Shown piece by piece: positions 39,215 to 48,015 of a stretch of 64,000 nucleotides of DNA. How positions within the stretch are numbered: the stretch's first letter is position 1; the number at the start of each line of letters is the position of its first letter. This stretch comes from Psychrobacter urativorans (GTDB taxonomy: Bacteria; Pseudomonadota; Gammaproteobacteria; Pseudomonadales; Moraxellaceae), in contig NZ_CAJHBR010000004.1 of assembly GCF_904846695.1 (NCBI RefSeq), forward strand, positions 111,199-175,198, written 5' to 3'. The position numbers were made by a program, and so were the translations under genes. The notes beneath the pieces were generated by a model. The model worked only from the letters and a program-made list of their open reading frames with translations, made no database searches and had not been told where the DNA came from.

Positions 39215-40069
39215 TTAATCAGGTAGATTGAGCCAAATAGGGGTTAAAGGCGCAGCGGGCAATTGCTGCTGGAAGTGTTCAGGGTAATAAGCATTGATAA
39301 AGTATAGCCCGTCACCTGAGGCAGTAGGAGGAGCAATAGTACGATCCTCTGCTGCTAGGATCTGCTTAAAGCTGGCTGGTGATAAATCATGGCGTCCTAT
39401 CGCATACAAAGTACCCATCAAGTTGCGTACCATATGATGCAAAAATCCATCAGCTTGAATATCAAAGACTATAAATTGACCATGCTGAAAAAGTTTAGCA
39501 TGACTGACATTACGTACCGGTTGATTAGATTGACAAGCTGCTGCACGAAAGCTAGTAAAATTATGAGTACCTACTATATCTGCCGCCGCCAGTTGCATTG
39601 CTGCCAGATCTAAGGGCTCATAAACATGAGTGACTTGATGATTAAGGATAGCTGGACGCTGAGGCTGGTTCAGGGTGATATAACGGTAGCGTCGAGCCAT
39701 AGCACTAAAACGTGCATGAAAATCTTCAGGCATCGGCTGCACCCATCTTAATGCAATGTCACCAGGGAGTAAGCTGTTGACCCCACGTAGCCAGTTATGA
39801 GGCAGTCGATAAGCATGAGTGACAAAGTGGGCGATCATATTACTCGCATGAACGCTAGCATCAGTGCGCCCAGCCGCGACTACTTCAACAGTCTCATTAG
39901 CCACAGTGCTGATGGCGGTCTCTAGTGCTTGCTGAACACCTAATACTTCCCTCTGTCTTTGCCAGCCATGATAGTGGGTACCCAAAAACTCAACAGCAAT
40001 CGCTAAGGTATAAGTGGCAGGTTCGGTATTACTGTTTTTGAGCGCTGGGGCAAACTTGGGTTCTATCAT
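39215..40069 (-). CDS. truA: tRNA pseudouridine(38-40) synthase
   Basis: 284 residues. It makes pseudouridine at positions 38-40 of tRNA anticodon stems. The catalytic Asp lies in AGRTDASVHA, and FTSFRAA and VRNLMGTL are conserved. Normal length. Confidence 0.96.
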   Translation of the reverse strand: MIEPKFAPALKNSNTEPATYTLAIAVEFLGTHYHGWQRQREVLGVQQALETAISTVANETVEVVAAGRTDASVHASNMIAHFVTHAYRLPHNWLRGVNSLLPGDIALRWVQPMPEDFHARFSAMARRYRYITLNQPQRPAILNHQVTHVYEPLDLAAMQLAAADIVGTHNFTSFRAAACQSNQPVRNVSHAKLFQHGQFIVFDIQADGFLHHMVRNLMGTLYAIGRHDLSPASFKQILAAEDRTIAPPTASGDGLYFINAYYPEHFQQQLPAAPLTPIWLNLPD

Positions 40070-40196
40070 AAGAGTTGTAGGTACAGTTCTATTAGTGATT
40101 GGTTAGCAATATTGAGGTCAATTCGCTACTGTTTTGATTGAGGTTTTTACTAGTGTTTCGCTACTCTTTGACTAGCTAATCTTTAAGCAATAGAAA

Positions 40197-41309
40197 TTAG
40201 CGTTTTTTTATAGCAGTGCTAGTCTGATTGACATCGTAAGTCCAGCGTTGGCGTCGTCGTGCTGGACTATCATAGCGGAGCAGTAACCATAATAAACGCG
40301 CATAAATAGCAGCAATAGTTAAGCGCCCACCAGCAATCACTTGATAGTCATACTGCCAGCTGCCAGCCGCATAACTGTCGCTAACCCCACCGAATGGACA
40401 TTGGCTAGCACAAATGACCATATGACCTTGCTCATAAGCGGCTTGTAGAGCGCTGGCAAGTGCGGGTGAATAAGGGACATTACCAGCCCCAAAGCCTAAT
40501 AAAATAATACCACAAGGCAGCTCACTCAATAACGCTTGTAGTTGATTGGCCAGCACTGAAGTATCGTTAGGTAAGCAATATAGTGCATGAATGCGCGCCT
40601 GTTGAGCACGACCTTCGATATCGACCTTGAGCAACTGCTGATCATCGAGCCAGTGTTGACGTCGGGTATCTGCCAGCCATTTGATATAGCTGTTAGCAGG
40701 ATAGGCCGCTCGCGTGTGACCCGTAAATGCCATAAAATCTTGGCTGTGAATCTTTTGTACCGTTTGTGCTGGCCATGATTCACCACCGAAGCTTATTTTC
40801 ACCCCTGATTCGCCAGCACTAGCCAGTCTTAATGACTCTGTTAGATTGTCCCAAGCATCACCGTTCTCATCGACTTGATAACTGTTTAACACTTCGCTAT
40901 TAAGTAAGGGTCGCATGCTACCGGTAACTACGATACAGATATCCGAGCCTGCAAAAGCTTCCGCTAAAAAAGCTCCTAAATAGCTTAAAGTGTCAGTACC
41001 AGTAATTAAGATAAAACGGCGTGATCCTTGGGCATAAGCGGCTAATAATAGCTGATAAAAGTGCACAAAGTCATTGGGTGTCAGCTGACTACTATCCTTG
41101 ATTAAGCTGTTGTCTAACCAAGAGATAGTAGGCAAAAAATTCACTTGCTCGGGGGCCGCCAATAAGGATTGGAGGGCAGGCAAAAACTCATCAGCTGCTA
41201 GTGGTGCTAACGGGCGACCATAACTACCAAAAGTACCACCAGCATAAATCAGCTGTACTGGTTTAGTATTAGCTTCGATGACAGTAACGGATGGAGCGGA
41301 TAGGGACAT
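40197..41309 (-). CDS. L-asparaginase family protein (type I-like)
   Basis: 370 residues from ATG 41309. A longer TTG-initiated frame from 41408 is rejected because that codon lies at the edge of the 41389-41436 hairpin and would add a non-homologous leader. The asparaginase/glutaminase fold shows the first catalytic Thr in IYAGGTFGS and the second in ITGTDTLSYLGAFLA, followed by VTGSMRPL. No signal peptide, so cytoplasmic. The N-terminal motif has GGTFGS instead of the usual GGTIGM/A. It probably hydrolyses asparagine or a related amide. Confidence 0.85.
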   Translation of the reverse strand: MSLSAPSVTVIEANTKPVQLIYAGGTFGSYGRPLAPLAADEFLPALQSLLAAPEQVNFLPTISWLDNSLIKDSSQLTPNDFVHFYQLLLAAYAQGSRRFILITGTDTLSYLGAFLAEAFAGSDICIVVTGSMRPLLNSEVLNSYQVDENGDAWDNLTESLRLASAGESGVKISFGGESWPAQTVQKIHSQDFMAFTGHTRAAYPANSYIKWLADTRRQHWLDDQQLLKVDIEGRAQQARIHALYCLPNDTSVLANQLQALLSELPCGIILLGFGAGNVPYSPALASALQAAYEQGHMVICASQCPFGGVSDSYAAGSWQYDYQVIAGGRLTIAAIYARLLWLLLRYDSPARRRQRWTYDVNQTSTAIKKR

Positions 41310-41388
41310 AAGAGTATCGCTATAAATAATGGATAGAAGTAATAAAGATGATAAAGATGATATAGGGAAAACGCTAGTATAAAATGCT

Positions 41389-41436
41389 AAATAGCAGCGG
41401 CTGACCAAAAAATTGCTAGGTCAGCCGCTGCTATTT
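41389..41436. terminator. 18-bp perfect hairpin between fimV part 2 and asparaginase gene
   Basis: AAATAGCAGCGGCTGACC (41389-41406) and its complement (41419-41436) are separated by 12 bases. It lies about 60 bases past the end of the fimV-like gene and before the asparaginase start. It has a T5 run on the plus side and a weaker one on the minus side. Confidence 0.7.
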
Positions 41437-41492
41437 TTAGCTAGAGATTGTTTCAAACAATATAACGAGGATTAAAAAAACAAACTAGCCGT

Positions 41493-43394
41493 TTAAGTGA
41501 TCTGAGCTAATAAAGCTTGCGCTTGTTGCTGCTGCTCGCTACTACCTTGATCGACTACTTCAGTAAGCAAGCGTTTAGCACTATCATTCTCTCCTAGCTG
41601 TAAATACTGATATGCCAAATCTAAAATGACTTGATAGCTGTCTAACGACTTCACAAAGTTAAAATCTGCTGAAAATGGTGAGTCAAACTCAACAGGGGTC
41701 TGCTCGCTACTATCGGTTGCTATCTCTACTGACGATAGCTCTGTGGCTGCACGAGTAGAGATAGTAACTGGTTCAGCACTACTGGCAACTCTGTTAACGA
41801 AATCATCAGTAAGCAGCCAATCCTCTTCTACAGATGACTTATCAGCAACATCAGTTACGGTGGACTCAGAAGCGGGGGTACTGCTTGAAGAGTCTGTAAG
41901 GTCAGCTATAGCCATATCATCAGCATCAGCATCATCTGAAGATGCAAAATCAAATAAATTATCGTTAGTTGGACTGTCAGCTGTATTTGCTACATCAGCA
42001 GCAGTTAACTCAATATCAAAGTCAGTATCAGTATCAGTATCAGTATCAGTATCAATATCAATATCAATATCAATATCGGTATCAAAGCCATCAGTAGCAT
42101 TATCTACAAACGCAGCAGCATCAATACCAATCGCACTATCCTCTAAACTAAATACAAAATCTTGTCTGTGTGCTTGTGCAGAAGCAAGCTCATTAGCACT
42201 AAGACTATCTATAGTGCTGTCTATCTTAGGCTCAATACTAAGATCTGCTAAATCCATAACAAAATCATCATTATCATTATTGCTATCATCAAAGCTACCA
42301 TCAAAACGGTCTTCAAGACCTTTGTTAACCTCTTTCTCAAAGCTTTGATTAAAACTGAGCTGGTCAACTGCGCTATTAGCCCTAATAGTGTCAGCTAGTA
42401 AGCTATCAGCGCTTAAGGTTTGCTGAGTAGACTGATCATCAATTAAAGGCTCAGAGCATTCTGCTGTCAACGCACTAGTATCAGGGTCAGCTACATCGTC
42501 AGACATATCATCAGAACCGTTATCAAAACTAAGGCTAAAGTCATCGTCGATATTGCTGGCGCTATTAGTAGCAGTTAGGTTAATAGCATCAGCAGAGACT
42601 ATTGAGGCAATAGGGGGCTTAGCGCTATTGCCAGTAAAAGGGGTATCAGTAAAAGGGGTATCAGTGAAAGGGGTAGCGGTTAGATCAGCAGCTTCTAAAT
42701 CAGCCAATAACAGATCAAAGCTGGCGCATTCTTGCCCATATTGCTTAGGATCAACAGCTATACTAGCAGGCTGAGTATCAGTTACTGAGGGTAAGGAATG
42801 CAAATCTAATAAATAGTCATCTTGCTCAAAGGTACTAGCAGTATCTGAGGTAGCAATAAGCGGCTTGGATCGGCTATGAGATGCAGCAGCGCTAGTATCA
42901 TCAGTAACTAAACTCATAGTTAACAAAGCATCACTTTCTTCTAAGTTCGGTTGCTGTCCCGCCATTAAGTCTTGCAGTTGCTGCGCTTGTTCAATAATTG
43001 TCTGATCATTATCGGTCTGGATAGTATTATAAATTCGATAGAAGTCATCACGTTGGTTGGTGACTACATAGATATCTAATAACTTCAATAATAACGGACC
43101 GTCATTAGGTTTTTTGGCTAAGCCACGCTGTAGGGCCTCAATAGCTTTATCATAACGTTGCTGATCGATAAAACGTTGAGCGATAGTGACGCTATCAAAC
43201 TTAGTTGCCTCACCAGAACAGTTATCGAGATTGTTTTTGCTAACCGTAGAACGATATACCGTTGAATTAGATCGGGAGGACTCAGGTTTTTTATTCATCA
43301 TTAAAGGTTGTTGAGCGCTATTTCTGCGTTTGACTAACAGCACTAACAACAAGACGATAGCCAATCCTGCAACGATATATAGCATGTTATCCAT
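41493..43394 (-). CDS. FimV C-terminal half: membrane anchor, acidic repeats, TPR and FimV C domain
   Basis: 633 residues from ATG 43394 (GGGAG six bases upstream; a TTG at 43406 is less likely). A membrane helix at about 5-22 is followed by a basic stop-transfer (VKRRN), a TPR-like region (about 55-105), a long Asp/Ser/Thr-rich stretch with DTDTD/DIDID repeats, and a C-terminal FimV-type domain (about 585-633, LDLAYQYLQLGENDSAKRLL). These are the elements found after the LysM part of FimV/HubP, a polar landmark protein for type IV pili and cell poles. The FimV N-terminal half is the separate gene 112 bases upstream. Confidence 0.8.
   Translation of the reverse strand: MDNMLYIVAGLAIVLLLVLLVKRRNSAQQPLMMNKKPESSRSNSTVYRSTVSKNNLDNCSGEATKFDSVTIAQRFIDQQRYDKAIEALQRGLAKKPNDGPLLLKLLDIYVVTNQRDDFYRIYNTIQTDNDQTIIEQAQQLQDLMAGQQPNLEESDALLTMSLVTDDTSAAASHSRSKPLIATSDTASTFEQDDYLLDLHSLPSVTDTQPASIAVDPKQYGQECASFDLLLADLEAADLTATPFTDTPFTDTPFTGNSAKPPIASIVSADAINLTATNSASNIDDDFSLSFDNGSDDMSDDVADPDTSALTAECSEPLIDDQSTQQTLSADSLLADTIRANSAVDQLSFNQSFEKEVNKGLEDRFDGSFDDSNNDNDDFVMDLADLSIEPKIDSTIDSLSANELASAQAHRQDFVFSLEDSAIGIDAAAFVDNATDGFDTDIDIDIDIDTDTDTDTDTDFDIELTAADVANTADSPTNDNLFDFASSDDADADDMAIADLTDSSSSTPASESTVTDVADKSSVEEDWLLTDDFVNRVASSAEPVTISTRAATELSSVEIATDSSEQTPVEFDSPFSADFNFVKSLDSYQVILDLAYQYLQLGENDSAKRLLTEVVDQGSSEQQQQAQALLAQIT
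42025..42084. repeat. Ten tandem hexanucleotide units inside fimV part 2
   Basis: Five GTATCA and four ATATCA-type units plus a final GTATCA run without interruption for 60 bases. On the coding strand they encode alternating Asp-Thr and Asp-Ile. Copy changes would alter protein length by two residues per unit without a frameshift. Confidence 0.95.
42634..42678. repeat. Three tandem 15-bp units inside fimV part 2
   Basis: Units beginning GTAAAAGGGG (the third is diverged) encode a repeated Thr-Pro-Phe-Thr-Asp on the coding strand. Confidence 0.9.
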
Positions 43395-43506
43395 GAATAC
43401 TCCCAAGCTTACGAGCGCTTTTTATAGCAGAAAATACTGAGTAGCTAGGCAATTATTGATTACTTAACTTTTTAAGATCAGCTTTAACCTCAGCTGGTTT
43501 TTGTAA

Positions 43507-44745
43507 TTATAGCTTTTGCCTATAGCCAATAAGAGTATGGTTAGCCGCTTGTACCTCTTGGTCTTGAGCCACTTTGCTTTGCTTCGATTGCTTGAGTGTC
43601 GCTAAGATGTCGATACTGACAGTACTGACAGCTGCACTCTGAGCTTTAGACTCAGTACTATCAGACTCAGTATCATTACCAGCTGTCGACTTCGTAACCG
43701 TGAGCTTAGTAGGGATTGCTATAGCTTTTTCTGTAGCCACCGCCTGTTCAGCTTTATTGATAGGGTCATCTGCTAAAGGTTTAACGCGATAGTGTGCTCT
43801 GTGTGCGGCGATAGCTACTGGCAGGCTTTTTTGCGATGGGCGAGTTTGGTAATTGGGAAGCTGCAATTGTGCATCGGCTCTTAGACGATTGGCATCTTGC
43901 GCTATAAAAGCATCAGGGTTTTGATGTTGGATTTTCTTCATCACTGCTTGTACGTCGATATTGTTTTGCACAGCGATCTTTTTAGCGATGCTCCATAAGC
44001 TATCATTACGTTGCACATCATAGCTTATAGTAATTGTTTGGTTATCAGGCGCTATATCTTTTGGCACAGCCGTAGCGGAACCGTTACTGACATTGGCAGT
44101 ACTAGCGCTAGGTATTTTAGTGCTGGGCATAGCTATGGCCAGTATTTGCGCATTAGCCATCGCAGAGCTAGCTACTGAGGGGCTGGACGAAGCGAATAAA
44201 GGCGGCGGTGCTCCCCGTTTGACAGCTAAGGTTTGCGCTGTATGATCACTAACTACAGATAGATTAGTCTTTTGTGCTGTGGCTGTGGCTTGGTTAGGTT
44301 GCCTAATCGCTACGCTTTTATGCAATGGCATCAGTAAGGTCTTAGGTATGATATTGCGTTGGCCTTTCTCATTGATAGACAACACTACATCAGCAAACGG
44401 CTTAGAGACAGGCTGCGTGGTGCTAATCACCATGGTACCCGCATCAGCAGAAGTGGTGACAAAGTGTACAGACATGGAGTCCGTTGGGATGAGCCCCAGT
44501 TGTTGATAAACCACGGGATTTGCCAAACTAGCAGAAAAGTCTTCGGTGTGGATATCAGTAACTGAAATAATAGCTACTAGAGGTTGATGCTGCTCAGAGG
44601 TGACTACGATCTTGCCTATAGTCGCCGCTTGCGCTGTAGCTAACGATAGCGTAGCGCTAATGGAGTAGAGCAACCCGGTCGCTAGCGTTTTATGTACAGC
44701 CGTTAAATGGATATTGGTTAAGCGCTGAGGTAAATGCCAAGACAT
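43507..44745 (-). CDS. fimV: FimV N-terminal half: secreted LysM protein
   Basis: 412 residues. Signal peptide to about residue 40 (AQAA). A FimV N-terminal domain follows (IGKIVVTSEQHQPLVAIISV, about 41-145), then a low-complexity Ser/Ala/Thr linker, and a LysM peptidoglycan-binding domain at about 240-295 (DVQRNDSLWSIAKKIA). It ends in a short acidic/Gln tail with no membrane helix, so as encoded it would be fully periplasmic. In FimV of Pseudomonas and Acinetobacter this part continues into the membrane and cytoplasmic TPR part, here a separate gene. Confidence 0.82.
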   Translation of the reverse strand: MSWHLPQRLTNIHLTAVHKTLATGLLYSISATLSLATAQAATIGKIVVTSEQHQPLVAIISVTDIHTEDFSASLANPVVYQQLGLIPTDSMSVHFVTTSADAGTMVISTTQPVSKPFADVVLSINEKGQRNIIPKTLLMPLHKSVAIRQPNQATATAQKTNLSVVSDHTAQTLAVKRGAPPPLFASSSPSVASSAMANAQILAIAMPSTKIPSASTANVSNGSATAVPKDIAPDNQTITISYDVQRNDSLWSIAKKIAVQNNIDVQAVMKKIQHQNPDAFIAQDANRLRADAQLQLPNYQTRPSQKSLPVAIAAHRAHYRVKPLADDPINKAEQAVATEKAIAIPTKLTVTKSTAGNDTESDSTESKAQSAAVSTVSIDILATLKQSKQSKVAQDQEVQAANHTLIGYRQKL

Positions 44746-45045
44746 GCTTAACCCTTTTATAATAAGTGATAATGACTTTAAGTACGGAATATAAGTAATG
44801 ACTATAAGTAATTATCAATAGTAAGCTATTATCATTACTATGACAACAAAAGCTGACTTTTATCTGGTTAAAACCTAGTGTAGCTACTTTGCATAATTTA
44901 TATAAAGCAACTATATTTATATATAGCAACTAGGGATTAAGCTTATTATTCAAAGGGTGCAATACTTTTTTACTAATTCTTGTTGCCCTGTTTATGGTTT
45001 TATTTGCTTATGTTTGGCTAATAATATTTATTTAATAACTAATAT
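44746..45045. other. Spacer between queA and fimV genes
   Basis: 300 very A+T-rich bases. No gene is visible; the fimV promoter is expected here, and queA ends upstream of no obvious terminator. Confidence 0.3.
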
Positions 45046-46242
45046 TTACCGTTTTTTGTCCAGTAACATGGCATCACCATAACTAAAGAAGCGATATTGA
45101 TGCTCGATAGCATGTTGGTAGGCTTGTTCTATAGCGGCTTTGCCAGAAAAAGCGGCGACTAACATTAGCAAAGTCGATTTGGGTAAATGGAAGTTAGTCA
45201 GCAAGCGATCAATTACCCCAAAACGGAAGCCTGGATAAATAAATATGTCAGTATCTCCTGACCAGCTAGCTAGCGCCCCGCCATTCTGTGTAGTCTGCTG
45301 ATAAGCGCTTTCGAGAACCCGAGCTACCGTAGTTCCAATGGCGATAACTTGCTTGCCATTAGCATGAGTTTGATTGATCAGCGCTGCGGTATCTTGCGGC
45401 AGATAGGCATACTCGCTATGCATAGTATGGTTAAGCAGATTGTCAGTTTTGACCGGCGCAAAAGTACCAGCCCCGACATGTAGGGTGACAAAAGCAGTAT
45501 TAATGCCTTTGTCGCTGAGCATAGATAGTACTTCTTGATCAAAATGTAAACTGGCAGTAGGAGCAGCGACGCTAGCAAGCTTGGCTGGGTCATGAAACAC
45601 AGTCTGATAACGAGTATTGTCAGTTTCGTCAGCATGGCGCTCAAAGTACGGCGGTATCGGTAGCTCTCCGTAGCTTTCTAAGTCTGGCAAAATAGGCGCG
45701 GCAAAAGCCAAGATAAATAGGTTCTCTTGACGTCCGAGCATAATGCATTGCATCTGATCATCAGCTAAAGATAAGCTCTGACCTAGTTTTGGCGCTTTGC
45801 TGGCTTTGACATGGCAAAGTGCGACATACTGCGGTGTTTCTACCGGTTTATCTGCATCAGCGATAGTGCTTTCTAACAGCTTTTCAATAGCAACGCTATC
45901 CAATAAACGCTCGATCAACACTTCTACCTTACCGCCAGTATCTTTACTACCGAACAGCCTTGCTTTCATCACTTTGGTATCATTAAATACTATTAAGTCG
46001 CCAGCATTCAATAGTGAGGCCAGCTCAGTAAACAGATGGTCTTCTATCTGTATGTGAGCGTCAGTAGTGGCTGGCAAGTACAGCAACTTAGAAGCTGAGC
46101 GCTGGGCTAGGGGGTAGCGGGCGATTAAGCTATCCGGCAGCTCATAATCATAATCAGCCACACTTAAGTAGTCTAGAGGAGCTGAATCAGGATTGTTAGC
46201 ACAGGTTTTGGGATCAGAAGTTACAGAGTTAGAAGCAGTCAT
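45046..46242 (-). CDS. queA: S-adenosylmethionine:tRNA ribosyltransferase-isomerase
   Basis: 398 residues. It adds the epoxycyclopentane ring precursor during queuosine synthesis in tRNA. Conserved [15 protein letters not shown] start ([15 protein letters not shown]), [24 protein letters not shown] and [10 protein letters not shown] are visible. The N-terminus carries about 28 extra residues before the conserved domain; no better internal start is clear. Confidence 0.95.
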   Translation of the reverse strand: MTASNSVTSDPKTCANNPDSAPLDYLSVADYDYELPDSLIARYPLAQRSASKLLYLPATTDAHIQIEDHLFTELASLLNAGDLIVFNDTKVMKARLFGSKDTGGKVEVLIERLLDSVAIEKLLESTIADADKPVETPQYVALCHVKASKAPKLGQSLSLADDQMQCIMLGRQENLFILAFAAPILPDLESYGELPIPPYFERHADETDNTRYQTVFHDPAKLASVAAPTASLHFDQEVLSMLSDKGINTAFVTLHVGAGTFAPVKTDNLLNHTMHSEYAYLPQDTAALINQTHANGKQVIAIGTTVARVLESAYQQTTQNGGALASWSGDTDIFIYPGFRFGVIDRLLTNFHLPKSTLLMLVAAFSGKAAIEQAYQHAIEHQYRFFSYGDAMLLDKKR

Positions 46243-46511
46243 AAGAGTCAGTAAGTAGAGGAGTATTTTGGCGTAATTGTAGCAGAAAGCACCAGCAAAG
46301 GGAGTAGATTACGCAGGCTATTTATCTAACTATATCTGCCTTTACTTGTCGGCATTGGCTGGCTGATTTTAACGGTTTTAATCAGTGCTTAATCTACAAC
46401 CAGTTGCAGTGTTGCAGTAGGCATGATCTTCCTATGACCAGAATGCTACTATTAAAATAGCCTAAGTAGAATTATACAAGCTATAAATTAGTCAGTTGCA
46501 ATAGCAAGGCG

Positions 46512-47636
46512 CTATTCGAATAAATCCAATTGCGCTAAGGTCTGCGTCGCTGGAGCTAACGATGAATAAGTAACCCCTACTAAGCGAATAGGCAAGTCAC
46601 GTGGGATATCAGCAAACAGTTTGTTGAGCCAATAGTGAGCAGACTCAGCACTATCAAACGCTGTTGATAAAGTATGCGAGCGGGTTATTTGACTGAAGTC
46701 AGCATATTTAATCTTAAGGGTGATAGTGTAGGCAATGAGCTGTTTATTATGCATTTGGATATAAGCATCAGCGTTTTGCTCATAAATCTGTACTAGCAGG
46801 GCTTCATCAAGGCGTAGATTATCTTGAAAGGTAGTCTCAGAACCAACTGATTTGTGCTGACGTTCAGCCTTAACTGGACGCTCGTCGCGACCATGAGCGA
46901 TATCATGATAAAACTGGCCACGCTTGCCAAATTCATTAACCAACATTACCGCTGACGCATGGCGTAGATCGGCTCCGGTACTGATATTCATCGCATGTAA
47001 ACGCTTAGCGGTAGCTTTGCCAATACCATGGAAGCGCTCGATTGGTAGCGAACTAATAAAGGCATCAGCGTCGCTAGGGGTAATGATTGCCGTGCCATTA
47101 GGCTTATTAATATCAGAAGCGATCTTAGCTAGCATCTTATTAAAAGATACCCCAGCCGAGGCGGTGAGCCCAGTATGCTGTAGTATCTGCGCTCGTAACC
47201 AATTGGCCATTAGAGTCGCTGAGCCGTGATGGACTTGTAGCCCAGTGACATCGATATAAGCTTCATCCAAAGATAGAGGCTCTACTAACGGGGTAAGGCT
47301 ATGCATAATCGCTCGGATATCAGCACTAACTGCACGATAAACTTCAAAACGTGGACGCACAAATAGTACTTCAGGACAGCGCTTACGTGCCTCATAACAA
47401 GACATCGCTGAGCGTACGCCAAATTTACGCACTTCATAACTAGCGGCTGCAACTACACCACGTCCTTTAGGATCGCCGCCTACTACTAATGGCTTACCAC
47501 GCAGCTCAGGAAAATCGCGTTGTTCGACGCTAGCGTAAAAAGCATCCATATCAAGATGGATAATCTTACGCTGAATTGGCATTACTAAGTTTGTATTAAC
47601 CAAGTCTTGGTTAACTGGATGGGCATCAAAGGTCAT
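46512..47636 (-). CDS. dinB: DNA polymerase IV
   Basis: 374 residues. A Y-family translesion polymerase. The catalytic acidic residues are in HLDMDAFYASVE and SLDEAYIDVT; the little finger domain follows. The C-terminus QLDLFE is a classic beta-clamp-binding motif. The first about 22 residues precede the conserved start, and a Met at residue 19 is an alternative. No clear LexA box was seen upstream. Confidence 0.95.
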   Translation of the reverse strand: MTFDAHPVNQDLVNTNLVMPIQRKIIHLDMDAFYASVEQRDFPELRGKPLVVGGDPKGRGVVAAASYEVRKFGVRSAMSCYEARKRCPEVLFVRPRFEVYRAVSADIRAIMHSLTPLVEPLSLDEAYIDVTGLQVHHGSATLMANWLRAQILQHTGLTASAGVSFNKMLAKIASDINKPNGTAIITPSDADAFISSLPIERFHGIGKATAKRLHAMNISTGADLRHASAVMLVNEFGKRGQFYHDIAHGRDERPVKAERQHKSVGSETTFQDNLRLDEALLVQIYEQNADAYIQMHNKQLIAYTITLKIKYADFSQITRSHTLSTAFDSAESAHYWLNKLFADIPRDLPIRLVGVTYSSLAPATQTLAQLDLFE

Positions 47637-48015
47637 AATTACTATTTTAACGGATATAGGACCGTCTTTTAATAGGAGATTTATTATGTAGCCTGCTATT
47701 GAGTCATATATTTGTATGGCTTTTGATTTTACTCTGGTTATTGATGATCGGCTTTTTATGGCAACGGATTATGGCTTGAGCTTACCGCCCAATCGATCAG
47801 AGGCAGTAGATGAGGGTGTCAGCTCTGGGGCTACTTTAGAAGACGGTACAGCTGTACCGACCCTTTCAGTCTCTACAATAAACAACCAACAGCAAAATAT
47901 AAAAAAGCCAGACACCATAAGTATCTGACTTTTTATAATTGTTTAGCTGATCCTAACACTCGTCTTCCTAAGATAAAGTTAGTTCAGCCTAAAGTTTTAA
48001 CTCAGCGGTTAAGGG
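47637..48015. other. Intergenic region between dinB and amidohydrolase gene
   Basis: 379 bases. A 70-residue plus-strand ORF (47716-47928) lacks a ribosome-binding site and ends inside the 47902-47935 hairpin; it is not called. Confidence 0.4.
47902..47935. terminator. Imperfect terminator hairpin
   Basis: AAAAAG/CTTTTT outer stem with an inner CAGA/TCTG separated by a mismatch. It probably ends the minus-strand amidohydrolase transcript about 80 bases past its stop. Confidence 0.6.

Noticed and set aside
41309..41408. Longer N-terminus for the asparaginase
   Set aside because: It needs a TTG start at the hairpin edge and adds a leader that does not belong to this cytoplasmic enzyme family.
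42025..42084. Tandem repeats considered as a CRISPR-like array
   Set aside because: Units are 6 bp, contiguous, without spacers, and lie in frame in a coding sequence.
41743..42348. 201-residue Ser/Ala-rich plus-strand ORF
   Set aside because: It is the antisense reading of the acidic repeats in fimV part 2 and has no features of its own.
47716..47928. 70-residue plus-strand ORF between dinB and the amidohydrolase gene
   Set aside because: No ribosome-binding site at its ATG, no known motif, and its end lies inside a terminator hairpin.
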